Shown in pieces: positions 1 through 7,143 of a stretch of 11,973 nt of DNA. The first letter of the stretch is position 1; every line of letters starts with the position of its first letter. The translations under genes were made by a program, and so were the position numbers. Source of the DNA: an uncultured Alistipes sp. Its GTDB lineage: Bacteria; Bacteroidota; Bacteroidia; Bacteroidales; Rikenellaceae. The notes under the pieces were generated by a model. The model saw nothing but the letters and a program-made list of their open reading frames with translations, had not been told where the DNA came from and made no database searches. The stretch covers positions 1 to 11,973 of the forward strand of contig CAJUIE010000045.1 of assembly GCA_910586375.1 (NCBI GenBank), in the 5' to 3' direction.

Positions 1-1116
1 CGGCTGTTTCGGGCGCAGTTGGGCGATATGGCTACGAACACAATCCTGCTGGAACCCCAGCAAACCTCCGTTCCTTATAAGGGTATGCCCAAGAACCGGT
101 GGTGGAGGCTCGATAACGGTGACGTCGAGGCTGTCAAGCGGCTGCCGGAGGTGCTCTATGCTTCGGCCACTTTCTGGGGTGGGGAGCTGCCGTGCAGCTA
201 TGGAGCGCGTAAGGGCGATTATGCGTTGATGGGCTATTCGCCCGATTACCAGTGTATCAACCCCCAGAAAATTCTCTTCGGGCGCTTTATCAACGAGGTG
301 GATATGCAGCGCAAGCGCAAGGTCTGCGTCATCGGCACCCAGGTGTGGAAAGACCTCTTTCCCGGGGGTGACGATCCCACGGGCCGGGTTATCAAGGTCA
401 GCGGCAGCTATTTTACCGTCGTTGGAGTTCTTCGCAAGCAAAGCACCGCTATGGCGTTCAGCGACGTGGAGCGTACTATTGTCGTTCCTGTTTCGTTGGC
501 CCAGCAAATGTTCGGGCGTGGCGATTATGTCCACCTGCTCGCTTTGGCCGGACGCAGCGACATATCCAGCCCCCAGGTCGAGAGAGCCTGCAAGGAGGTT
601 ATCTTCGCCCGCCATCTTGTGTCGCCCGACGATCCTAAAGCTGTGTGGACGCTCTCCGTGGCCGAGATGTTTGACAAGGTGCAGGGACTTTTCCGCGGTA
701 TCGCCCTGCTGACGTGGATTGTCGGGCTCGGAACGCTGCTCGCAGGCATTGTCGGTGTGAGCAACATCATGCTTGTGACCATTCGGGAGCGTACCCAGGA
801 GATTGGTATCCGCCGTGCGATCGGAGCTTCGCCCCGTGCGATTCTGACCCAGATTCTGAGCGAGAGCTTCGTGCTTACGTTCATCGCCGGAGTGCTCGGG
901 CTCACGACGGCTGTCGGGCTGCTCTCCGTCGTCGACACGGTTTGTTATCGGGTTATTGTCGTTGCGCAGGGGGGACCTGACGTCACGTGGCAGGTCTCCT
1001 TCGCTACGGGTATGAGTACCCTGGCGATTATCGTTGCCGGTAGCCTTGTTGCGGGCATCATCCCTGCATGGCGCGCCCTGAAGATCAAGGCTGTGGACGC
1101 TATACGGGAAGAGTGA
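1..1116 (+). CDS. ABC transporter permease, MacB/FtsX type (5' partial)
   Basis: This is an inner-membrane ABC permease of the MacB type, which couples a cytoplasmic ATPase to export through an adaptor and an outer membrane channel. The frame is open from the first base, so the true start and the first transmembrane helix lie outside the window; 371 residues are visible. The TTG at 19 is only the first start-like codon and is not the start. Residues 1-230 form the MacB-like periplasmic core. Three hydrophobic segments follow at about 230-262, 290-312 and 336-358. After the first comes the cytoplasmic loop EIGIRRAIGA (267-276), a hallmark of FtsX-domain permeases. The gene is followed after 75 bases by the adaptor and then the TolC gene, which supports a tripartite exporter. 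No ATPase gene is visible in the window. The substrate cannot be told from sequence; MacB relatives export drugs, peptides or lipoproteins. I am confident of the family. Confidence 0.9.
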   Translation, partial: RLFRAQLGDMATNTILLEPQQTSVPYKGMPKNRWWRLDNGDVEAVKRLPEVLYASATFWGGELPCSYGARKGDYALMGYSPDYQCINPQKILFGRFINEVDMQRKRKVCVIGTQVWKDLFPGGDDPTGRVIKVSGSYFTVVGVLRKQSTAMAFSDVERTIVVPVSLAQQMFGRGDYVHLLALAGRSDISSPQVERACKEVIFARHLVSPDDPKAVWTLSVAEMFDKVQGLFRGIALLTWIVGLGTLLAGIVGVSNIMLVTIRERTQEIGIRRAIGASPRAILTQILSESFVLTFIAGVLGLTTAVGLLSVVDTVCYRVIVVAQGGPDVTWQVSFATGMSTLAIIVAGSLVAGIIPAWRALKIKAVDAIREE

Positions 1117-1191
1117 CGGGGCGAAAGCGTGTCCCGCAGGCTCCGGCCCGGACAGTTAAAGAAAGACGAAAAACAAACAATACGAAAAACG

Positions 1192-2301
1192 ATGAAAAAA
1201 ATCGCGAAAATCCTCTCAGGCGTGCTCTTCGCACTACTGTTCTTCGGTACGTTCTGGTTTCTGTGGCGCAAGACCCGCCCCGCAGAGACGATCTACGAGA
1301 TCGTGCAGCCTCGCCTCGATACCCTGCGGCAGTATGTCATTGCCACGGGTAAGGTTGAACCCCGGGACGAGGTGCTCATCAAACCCCAGATTTCGGGCAT
1401 TGTCTCCGACGTGCGCAAAGAAGCGGGCGATCATGTCCGCAAGGGTGAGATTATCGCTACCGTGAAGGTCATTCCCGAAATGGGGCAGCTCTCCAGCGCC
1501 GAGTCGCGCCTCTCGGTGGCCGAAATAAACCTCTCGCAGGCCCGTCGCGATCATGATCGCACCACAGCTCTCCACGATCGGGGCGTCGTTTCCGACGAGG
1601 AGCAGGAGCAGAGCCGCACCGCTCTGGATAAAGCCCTCGAAGAGGCGCAGAATGCCCGCGAGAACTTCGAAATAGTGAAGAATGGCATTACGACACGCTA
1701 CAAGGACCTGAGCAATACTCAGATACGATCGACAATCACTGGCATGATCCTCGACGTACCCGTCAAGGTTGGCAACTCGGTCATTCAGGCCAATACCTTC
1801 AATGACGGTACCACGATCGCCACCGTGGCCGATATGAGCGACCTCCAGTTTCAGGGCAAGGTCGACGAGACCGACGTGGGCAAGCTCCGCGAGGGGATGC
1901 CCGTACGGCTGACCATTGGCGCCTTGCAGGACGTGGAGCTCGATGCCACGTTGGAGTATGTCGCACCCAAGGCCACCGAGGATAACGGCGTCATCATGTT
2001 CGAGGTGAAAGCTGCCGTCCACATTCCCGACAACCTTTTTGTGCGGGCTGGTTACAGCGCCAATGCCAGTATCCTGATCCATAGCCGTGAAGGGGTGCTC
2101 TCACTGCCTGAAAACACCATAGAGTTCGAGGGAGACAAGAGCTACGTCTATCTGCTCGCATCGTCCGGGGATGCCGCTGCGCAGAGCTTCGAACGCCGCG
2201 AGGTCGGCATAGGTCTCTCCGACGGCCTCCGTATCGAAATTACAGAGGGTCTCGCCGAGACTGACCGTATCCGGGGTGCCCGGCTGGAAAGCAAGCAATA
2301 A
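1192..2301 (+). CDS. Periplasmic adaptor of tripartite efflux system (MacA/HlyD family)
   Basis: This 369-residue membrane fusion protein would bridge the upstream permease and the downstream TolC channel. I chose ATG 1192 because the protein then begins with a short basic stretch (MKKIAK) and a membrane anchor at about residues 8-25. The frame stays open upstream to a GTG at 1129, but that would add 21 charged residues before the anchor. The leader is A-rich, as is usual in Bacteroidetes. Visible domains are a lipoyl-like half at about 61-95, an alpha-helical hairpin rich in E, Q and R at about 98-165, the second lipoyl half at about 178-215, a beta-barrel domain at about 217-300 and a membrane-proximal domain to the end. 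The motif SGIVSDVRKEAGDHVRKGE is typical of the first lipoyl half. Order and spacing indicate one operon with its neighbours. Substrate unknown. Confidence 0.92.
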   Translation: MKKIAKILSGVLFALLFFGTFWFLWRKTRPAETIYEIVQPRLDTLRQYVIATGKVEPRDEVLIKPQISGIVSDVRKEAGDHVRKGEIIATVKVIPEMGQLSSAESRLSVAEINLSQARRDHDRTTALHDRGVVSDEEQEQSRTALDKALEEAQNARENFEIVKNGITTRYKDLSNTQIRSTITGMILDVPVKVGNSVIQANTFNDGTTIATVADMSDLQFQGKVDETDVGKLREGMPVRLTIGALQDVELDATLEYVAPKATEDNGVIMFEVKAAVHIPDNLFVRAGYSANASILIHSREGVLSLPENTIEFEGDKSYVYLLASSGDAAAQSFERREVGIGLSDGLRIEITEGLAETDRIRGARLESKQ

Positions 2302-2322
2302 CCCGCCGAAAAATCCGAAAAG

Positions 2323-3645
2323 ATGAAACATCTCTTTTTGTCCACCGCTCTCTGCATGGCCACTCTCGCACAGGCCCAGCAGCCCGATACGTTGTGGAGT
2401 CTGGATGCGTGCATTCGCTACGCCCAGCAGCGGAACATCGATGTGCAACAGCAGTCGCTCGAAGTGGAGAAGAGCGACGTGGAACTCTCCACGGCCCGCT
2501 ATAGCCGGCTTCCGGACCTCAATGCTGCGGTGGGTTACAACGTCTCGTTCGGGCGTGGCACCTCGGCCGATAACATACGCAAGACCGAGACTCTTCAGAC
2601 CGGTTCGTTCGACCTGTCAACCTCGGTGCCTCTCTTCCAGGGCTGGGGTATCAACCGCAGGATCAAGGGTGGTAAACTCGATCTGGCGGCGGCCGTCGAA
2701 GAGCTCGGGCGGGCCCGTGAAGACGTCGCTGTGCAGGTCACGACACTCTACCTTACGGTGCTTTACAACAAAGAGTTAGTCGAAGTTGCAGAGCGGCAGC
2801 TCGGCCTCAGTCGTCAACAGAGCGCCCGCAGTCGCGAACTGGTTGCAGCAGGCAAGGAGCCCGAATCGGTCCTTTACGAAAGCGAGGCTCTGGCGGCTAA
2901 CGATGCCCTGACGCTCGCCCGCGCCCGCAACGATCTTCAGCTGGCTCTGCTCGACCTGAGTCAGGCGCTCAATCGTCCCAGCGCCGCGGGTTTTGACATT
3001 CTTACGCCGCAACTCGACAGTGTGACCCTCGCTTCGCTGCATCGGCTGGGCTCGGTCGAGGCAGTCTACAACTATGCCACCGAACACCAGCCCCGCATTC
3101 GGGCCGGACGCCTGCGGCTCGAAAGTTCGGAGAATGCTGTGAAGATCGCCCGCTCGGCGCTCTACCCCTCGCTTGCTCTGCGTGCAGGCTTCGGTACGGG
3201 CATCTACAGCTCTCTTGATCAGGACTTCTGGCCCCAGTTCGACAAGAACAAAAGTGAATTTGTCGGGCTGTCGATGAATATTCCGATCTTCAATCGTCGC
3301 GCCACGCATAATAACATCCGCATGGCCCGGCTTTCGGTCCGGGCCCGACAGCTGGCCCTCGCCGATGCTGAGCAGACTTTGCGCAAGGAGATCGAACAAG
3401 CCTGGTACAACGCTGATGCGGCCTACAACCAGTATCGTTCGGCTCTCGTAGCGCTCGACGCGGCCCGTATTGCTTTCTCCGCCATCGAGTGCCGGGCTGA
3501 AGCAGGACGAGCGACCCTCTATGACTTCGCCGACGCCAAAACCCGTATGGAGAAGGCCGAATCGGACCTTACTCGTGCCAAATATGAATTTCTCTTCCGC
3601 CAGAAACTCCTCGACTACTACCGGGGCGAGCCGCTGACTCTCTGA
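2323..3645 (+). CDS. TolC-family outer membrane efflux protein
   Basis: The 440-residue product is the outer membrane channel of the exporter encoded by this operon. It starts with a Sec signal peptide, MKHLFLSTALCMATLAQA, with probable cleavage after residue 18. The mature protein begins with WSLDACIRYAQQRNIDVQQQ, the typical opening of outer membrane efflux proteins. Two homologous halves follow, made of long amphipathic helices with regular Ala, Arg, Glu and Leu (for example around VAERQLGLSRQQSARSREL), separated by strand regions. This fits the duplicated OEP repeat that trimerises into a barrel and periplasmic tunnel. ATG 2323 lies 21 bases after the adaptor stop, with an A-rich leader, so co-transcription is likely. 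Length is normal for the family. No terminator is obvious directly after the stop; the following gap contains repeats and hairpins. Confidence 0.93.
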   Translation: MKHLFLSTALCMATLAQAQQPDTLWSLDACIRYAQQRNIDVQQQSLEVEKSDVELSTARYSRLPDLNAAVGYNVSFGRGTSADNIRKTETLQTGSFDLSTSVPLFQGWGINRRIKGGKLDLAAAVEELGRAREDVAVQVTTLYLTVLYNKELVEVAERQLGLSRQQSARSRELVAAGKEPESVLYESEALAANDALTLARARNDLQLALLDLSQALNRPSAAGFDILTPQLDSVTLASLHRLGSVEAVYNYATEHQPRIRAGRLRLESSENAVKIARSALYPSLALRAGFGTGIYSSLDQDFWPQFDKNKSEFVGLSMNIPIFNRRATHNNIRMARLSVRARQLALADAEQTLRKEIEQAWYNADAAYNQYRSALVALDAARIAFSAIECRAEAGRATLYDFADAKTRMEKAESDLTRAKYEFLFRQKLLDYYRGEPLTL

Positions 3646-3733
3646 CGTAAGCACGGAATCCGGCAAAGCTCAAATAAATTTGGCATTGCGCTCGCTTAAT
3701 CGTACTTTGGCTTCGCCTTAGATACTCCCGCTC

Positions 3734-3763
3734 GGCAAAATACAAACTTCGTTTGCTTTTGCC
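3734..3763. other. Hairpin inside repeat copy B
   Basis: The outer arms GGCAAAA (3734-3740) and TTTTGCC (3757-3763) pair perfectly. The inner arms CAAAC (3743-3747) and GTTTG (3751-3755) pair around a TTC loop, leaving only TA and C unpaired between the two helices. It lies upstream of the coaD -7 box and overlaps the -33 element. It could help end transcription from the exporter operon or act as a binding site; it lacks a proper U-tract, so a classical terminator is not supported. Confidence 0.6.
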
Positions 3764-3783
3764 CTCACTTAATCGTATCTTTG
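3752..3783 (+). promoter_or_regulatory. Bacteroidetes-type promoter for coaD
   Basis: A perfect match to the Bacteroidetes -7 box, TATCTTTG (3776-3783), lies 20 bases after a -33-like TTTG (3752-3755), the spacing expected for the primary sigma factor of this phylum. The ATG of coaD begins at 3790, only six bases after the -7 box. Transcription should therefore start at or within a base or two of the start codon, giving an almost leaderless mRNA. The promoter forms the end of repeat copy B. Copy A has the similar but one-base-shorter CGTACTTTG, which no longer fits the consensus spacing. Confidence 0.7.
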
Positions 3784-3789
3784 CCCAGT

Positions 3790-4260
3790 ATGGAAAGAAT
3801 CGCTGTTTTCCCCGGATCCTTTGATCCCTTCACATGCGGGCACGAGGCGTTGGTGGCCGAGGCATTGAGGCTCTTCGACCGGATTGTCATAGGGGTGGGG
3901 CACAACCCCTCGAAACGGGGATTGCTGAGCGTTGAAAATCGCAAACGTCTGATCGACGACCTCTATGCAGCCGAACCGCGTGTAGAGACGCGCATTTATT
4001 CGGGGCTGACAGCCGAATTTGCCCGTCAGGTGGGGGCTTGCGTCATTGTCCGGGGGGTGAGAAATACCGCCGATTTTGAATACGAGCGCACGATGGAGGC
4101 CACGAACCGCCGCCTCTGCCCCGATGTGACGACCATCGTGCTGTTTGCTCCGGTGTCTGTGGCCGACATCGCCTCGTCGACCGCGCGTGAACTGCTTGCT
4201 TTCGGACACTCGATAAAGGCGTTTCTGCCCGAAGGCATCGATATTGACAAATACCTATAA
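3790..4260 (+). CDS. coaD: Phosphopantetheine adenylyltransferase
   Basis: CoaD joins 4'-phosphopantetheine and ATP to make dephospho-CoA, the penultimate step of coenzyme A synthesis, in the cytoplasm. The 156-residue length is normal. The nucleotidyltransferase signature is clear: PGSFDPFT near the start and the T-x-G-H motif at residues 15-18, here TCGH where TNGH is more usual. The ATP-binding motif R88-G-V-R91 matches the positions known in E. coli, and is followed by the family-typical ADFEYERTMEATNRRL. A C-terminal SSTARELL stretch corresponds to the usual SSS-V/L motif. ATG 3790 was chosen because family members start directly with M-x-x-I/A-V-x-P-G-S-F-D; an upstream TTG at 3781 lies inside the promoter box. 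It opens a cluster with lpxD, which follows after 10 bases. Confidence 0.97.
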   Translation: MERIAVFPGSFDPFTCGHEALVAEALRLFDRIVIGVGHNPSKRGLLSVENRKRLIDDLYAAEPRVETRIYSGLTAEFARQVGACVIVRGVRNTADFEYERTMEATNRRLCPDVTTIVLFAPVSVADIASSTARELLAFGHSIKAFLPEGIDIDKYL

Positions 4261-4270
4261 ATATATGGCA

Positions 4271-5308
4271 ATGGAATTTACAGCCGAAATGATCGCCAGC
4301 GCTCTGGGTGGCGAAGTGGTTGGCGACAAGCTGGCGACGGTGCACACCGTCTCCTCCATCGAACAGGGCCAGGCCGGATCGCTGGCCTACCTGACCAATC
4401 CCAAATACGAACCGCATCTCTACACCACGGGCGCCAGCATTGTGCTGGTTGACAAGACATTTGAGCCTTCGCAACCGGTTGGTGCGACTTTGGTCAAGGT
4501 TGACAACGCTGCCGCCTGTGTGGTCCGGTTGCTTGAAATGTACAACGCTGCTAAACCTCGCCGCAAGGGCATCAGCGATCGGGCTTCGATCGCCGAAAGT
4601 GCCGCCGTGGGCGCGGGGAGCTATGTCGGCGACTTTGCGGTTGTAGAGGAGGGTGCGAAGATCGGCAAGGAGTGCCAGATTTACCCGCAGGTCTATGTGG
4701 GTGCCGGGGTCGAAATAGGCGATGGCACGACGCTTTATCCGGGTGTGAAGATTTACGAAGGCTGCCGGATTGGCGCTCGCTGCATCCTCCATGCCGGAGC
4801 AGTGGTCGGTGCCGACGGATTTGGATTCATGCCCAACGCCGAAGGGGGTTTCGATAAGATTCCTCAGTTGGGCAATGTCGTCATTGAGGACGATGTGGAG
4901 ATCGGCGCCAACACTTGCATCGACCGTGCGAAAACCGATTCGACCGTCATCCGCCGGGGAGTGAAATTAGACAACCTGATTCAGATCGGTCATAATGTTG
5001 AGATAGGCGCTAATACCGTTTCCTCGGCCCAGACCGGCATTGCAGGTACCTCGAAAGTGGGCGCCAACTGCTTTCTGGCCGGGCAGGTGGGCATTGCTGA
5101 TCATGTAACGATCGGCGACCGTGTGCAGGTGGGCTCGAAGAGCGGCCTGGACAAGGATGTGCCCGACGGTGAAATACGCTTCGGCTATCCGGCGCTTCCG
5201 GGGATGCAATACCACCGGTCGGCGGCTGTATTCAAGCGTCTGCCCGAGGTGGACAAACGGCTGCGCGAAGTAGAAAAGCAGGTCGTAGAGCTTAAAAACA
5301 ACAGATAA
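4271..5308 (+). CDS. lpxD: UDP-3-O-(3-hydroxyacyl)glucosamine N-acyltransferase
   Basis: LpxD transfers a 3-hydroxyacyl chain from acyl carrier protein to the 2-amino group of UDP-3-O-acyl-glucosamine, the third step of lipid A synthesis. The 345-residue protein has the N-terminal uridine-binding domain (about 1-95, opening MEFTAEMIAS). A left-handed beta-helix of hexapeptide repeats follows (about 100-320), with many I/V-G-x-x/A-x-I/V units. The catalytic histidine is His241 in QIGHNVEIG, almost the same position as His239 of E. coli. The C-terminus (LPEVDKRLREVEKQVVELK) is a predicted coiled helix seen in Bacteroidales LpxD. I set the start at ATG 4271 because relatives begin with MEF; ATG 4265 (adding Met-Ala) is equally possible. 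In Bacteroidales lpxD usually sits with lpxC/fabZ and lpxA, but here the next gene, two bases on, is a thioredoxin-like lipoprotein. Confidence 0.96.
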   Translation: MEFTAEMIASALGGEVVGDKLATVHTVSSIEQGQAGSLAYLTNPKYEPHLYTTGASIVLVDKTFEPSQPVGATLVKVDNAAACVVRLLEMYNAAKPRRKGISDRASIAESAAVGAGSYVGDFAVVEEGAKIGKECQIYPQVYVGAGVEIGDGTTLYPGVKIYEGCRIGARCILHAGAVVGADGFGFMPNAEGGFDKIPQLGNVVIEDDVEIGANTCIDRAKTDSTVIRRGVKLDNLIQIGHNVEIGANTVSSAQTGIAGTSKVGANCFLAGQVGIADHVTIGDRVQVGSKSGLDKDVPDGEIRFGYPALPGMQYHRSAAVFKRLPEVDKRLREVEKQVVELKNNR

Positions 5309-5310
5309 CG

Positions 5311-6360
5311 ATGAAAAAAACTGCGATTCTGGCCGCTACAGTACTGTTCTGTGCCTGCGGCGGCAACCACTACACCATCGAGGGAACGAGCGAAGGGCTC
5401 GCCGGGACGGTTTACCTGCTCGACCGGCAGCAAAACGTCATTGACTCGACGAGCGTTGGTCAGGGGGCTTTTCGTTTCAAGGGACGTGTTGACGAACCTC
5501 GGATATGCTACCTCTCCGATGAGAAGGACCTCCGCGCCAGTGGGTTTGTGGCGACGTTGATTCTCGAACCGGGCCGGCTGACGGTGAGCGACGATGCCGA
5601 AGTTCCTTTCCGCAAGCATGTTGTGGGGACCCCGGCCAACGACGCTAATGACGCTTACGCCACCGCGAGCGCTGCGCTGGTGGGTGAATACCGCGATCCC
5701 GATACGAGTGACGAACGTCGTGGTGCGATCGAGAAGGAGCACGATGCTCTGGCGCGCACGACCCTGGCAGCCAACCGCGACAACCTCTTCGGTGTGCTGC
5801 TGCTCTCCCGGCTGAGTTACGAGCTCCCGGCTGCGGAACTGCTCGATGAAATAGCTCTTCTGACGCCCGAAATGCAGCAGACGGAGATGATCCGGGACCT
5901 CCGCACGCAAGCAGAGCAGAAAGCCCGGACCGAAACAGGACAGTCCTATATCGACATCGTTCAGCCCGATGCGGCGGGGGAAATTCTCTCGCTGCGTTCT
6001 GTGATCGAAAATCCGGCTAATAAGTTGACACTTGTCGATTTCTGGGCCTCGTGGTGCGGCCCCTGCATGGGTGAAGTGCCTCACCTGAAACGGGCCTACG
6101 CGCAGTTCCATGACAAAGGCTTCGAAATCTATGGCGTCTCGCTGGACAGCAACCGTGACGCCTGGCTTGCGGCCATCGGGAACAAGGACATGGGGTGGAT
6201 TCACGTGTGCGACTTGCAGGGCTTTGAGAGCCCGGCGGCTCGCGATTATGCTGTGCAGGGCATTCCGGCCAATTTCCTCGTCGACAGTCAGGGGCGCATC
6301 GTAGCGACGAATCTGCGTGGTGAGGCGCTCGGCGAGACGGTTGCCTCGTTGCTCAAATAA
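5311..6360 (+). CDS. TlpA-like thiol-disulfide oxidoreductase lipoprotein (DUF4369 + thioredoxin)
   Basis: This 349-residue protein is probably an envelope-anchored thiol-disulfide oxidoreductase. The N-terminus MKKTAILAATVLFCACGG is a lipoprotein-type signal with probable lipidation at Cys16 (Cys14 is the alternative). Residues 21-120 resemble the DUF4369 domain that precedes thioredoxin folds in many Bacteroidetes proteins (YTIEG..L.GTVYLLD..., then the DSTSVGQGAFRFKG pattern). A helical linker spans about 105-215. The C-terminal TlpA/AhpC-type domain starts near 225 and holds the redox motif W-C249-G-P-C252 and the cis-proline Pro319 in GIPANF. Homologues are often linked to cytochrome maturation or repair of oxidised periplasmic proteins, but nothing nearby fixes the partner. 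The start lies two bases after the lpxD stop, so translation coupling is likely. The gene lacks sequence signs of transfer. Confidence 0.9.
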   Translation: MKKTAILAATVLFCACGGNHYTIEGTSEGLAGTVYLLDRQQNVIDSTSVGQGAFRFKGRVDEPRICYLSDEKDLRASGFVATLILEPGRLTVSDDAEVPFRKHVVGTPANDANDAYATASAALVGEYRDPDTSDERRGAIEKEHDALARTTLAANRDNLFGVLLLSRLSYELPAAELLDEIALLTPEMQQTEMIRDLRTQAEQKARTETGQSYIDIVQPDAAGEILSLRSVIENPANKLTLVDFWASWCGPCMGEVPHLKRAYAQFHDKGFEIYGVSLDSNRDAWLAAIGNKDMGWIHVCDLQGFESPAARDYAVQGIPANFLVDSQGRIVATNLRGEALGETVASLLK

Positions 6361-6378
6361 ACCCTTTCTTCCCGGACC

Positions 6379-6996
6379 ATGGCACGCTCGGCTCCTTACC
6401 GCATCATGGGCATCGACCCCGGCACCAACTACATGGGTTACGGGGTTTTGGAGGTCGACGGTCGTACGTTGCGTTCGGTTGTTCTGGGTGATATCGACTT
6501 GCATAAACTCGCGGATCCCTACACCAAGCTGCGGCATATCTTCGAACGGGTAGGGGCACTGGTCGACGAATATCATCCCCGCGACGTGGCGCTTGAGTCA
6601 CCGTTTTTTGGGGAAAATGTCCAGTCGATGCTCAAGCTCGGTCGGGCTCAGGGCGTGGCAATGGCGGCGGCGCTCAGTCGCGGGCTTACCGTTTCGGAGT
6701 ATGCGCCCAGCCGCATCAAGCAGGCTATCGCTGGTATCGGGTCGGCACCCAAAGAGCAGGTCGCGGCTATCGTCTGTCGTACGCTTACCATCGACCGGCC
6801 GCTTCGGCGGCTGGATGCTACGGACGGTATGGCTGTAGCACTGTGCCATTATTTCACTGCTACGTCACCACTGGCAGCCGCCTTGGGCGATGAACGTGTC
6901 AAGGGGCTGGGGGGCGGTAAGAAAGCTGCCTCGAAGGGCGGATCGCAGAGCTGGGAGCAGTTTCTGCGGGCCCATCCCGATCGGGAAATTAAGTAG
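6379..6996 (+). CDS. ruvC: Crossover junction endodeoxyribonuclease RuvC
   Basis: RuvC is the dimeric, Mg-dependent nuclease that cuts Holliday junctions during recombination and repair, working with the RuvAB branch-migration motor. The 205-residue product has all four acidic catalytic residues of the RNase H-like fold: Asp13 in GIDPGT, Glu73 in ALESPF, and Asp146 and Asp149 in LDATDGMAVALCH, matching D7, E66, D138 and D141 of E. coli. After the conserved core (about residue 162) comes a tail of some 43 residues with a Gly/Lys/Ser-rich linker (GLGGGKKAASKGG) and a short SWEQFLRAHP segment, making it longer than the E. coli enzyme (173). The start ATG 6379 lies 18 bases after the previous stop. 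No ruvA or ruvB is present in the window, so junction-processing partners are encoded elsewhere. Confidence 0.97.
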   Translation: MARSAPYRIMGIDPGTNYMGYGVLEVDGRTLRSVVLGDIDLHKLADPYTKLRHIFERVGALVDEYHPRDVALESPFFGENVQSMLKLGRAQGVAMAAALSRGLTVSEYAPSRIKQAIAGIGSAPKEQVAAIVCRTLTIDRPLRRLDATDGMAVALCHYFTATSPLAAALGDERVKGLGGGKKAASKGGSQSWEQFLRAHPDREIK

Positions 6997-7093
6997 TCCC
7001 GGCAGAGGACGCTTTTTTCGTGGCACAGGCATAGGGGACGACTCCGGGAAAACGTTCAGGGCGTGGTTGGCGCTACAGGAGGCAAAGGGATTA

Positions 7094-7122
7094 TTTCACT
7101 TCGGAAAATTTGGCTACTTTTG
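7094..7122 (+). promoter_or_regulatory. Bacteroidetes-type promoter for the YidE/AspT transporter
   Basis: TACTTTTG (7115-7122) fits the -7 consensus TAnnTTTG exactly. The -33 element is weak: the best candidate is TTTC at 7094-7097, 17 bases upstream. The expected start is around 7127-7130, leaving a leader of about 15 bases before ATG 7144. A small inverted repeat, TGCGG/CCGCA (7121-7138), spans the predicted transcription start. The rest of the 147-base gap after ruvC shows nothing I can name. Confidence 0.55.
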
Positions 7123-7143
7123 CGGCCGTAAAACCGCAGACAC

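Larger units (their letters stand above)
3662..3785. repeat. Two diverged direct copies of a ~50-bp intergenic unit
   Basis: Copy A (3662-3711) and copy B (3734-3785) start 72 bases apart and align along their whole length. Shared blocks are GGCAAA, CAAA, TTTG, CTTAATCGTA and CTTTG; copy B has two extra bases. Each copy carries an internal inverted repeat: CAAAT/ATTTG in A (3671-3682), flanked by GCAA/TTGC, and CAAAC/GTTTG in B, flanked by GGCAAAA/TTTTGCC. The 22 bases between them contain a further TTCGCCTTAGA-like stretch. The unit fills nearly all of the 144-base gap between the TolC gene and coaD. I recall similar CTTAATCGTA..TTTG intergenic motifs in Bacteroidales genomes, but could not check copy number here. 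Confidence 0.75.

Noticed and set aside
1129..1191. GTG 1129 as start of the adaptor
   Set aside because: It would add 21 basic, non-conserved residues ahead of a normal Lys-rich start and membrane anchor at ATG 1192.
1234..2082. Minus-strand open frame of 282 codons opposite the adaptor gene
   Set aside because: It mirrors the codon pattern of the adaptor gene, shows no known motif, and has no plausible promoter.
5185..6576. Long minus-strand open frame of 463 codons opposite lpxD, the TlpA-like gene and ruvC
   Set aside because: It spans three well-supported plus-strand genes, its translation is rich in Arg, His and Val with no recognisable domain, and long antisense frames are expected in GC-rich coding DNA.
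6996..7018. Possible ruvC terminator: GTCC/GGAC stem followed by six T
   Set aside because: The stem is only four pairs with a 7-base loop and two bases before the T-run; too weak to call.
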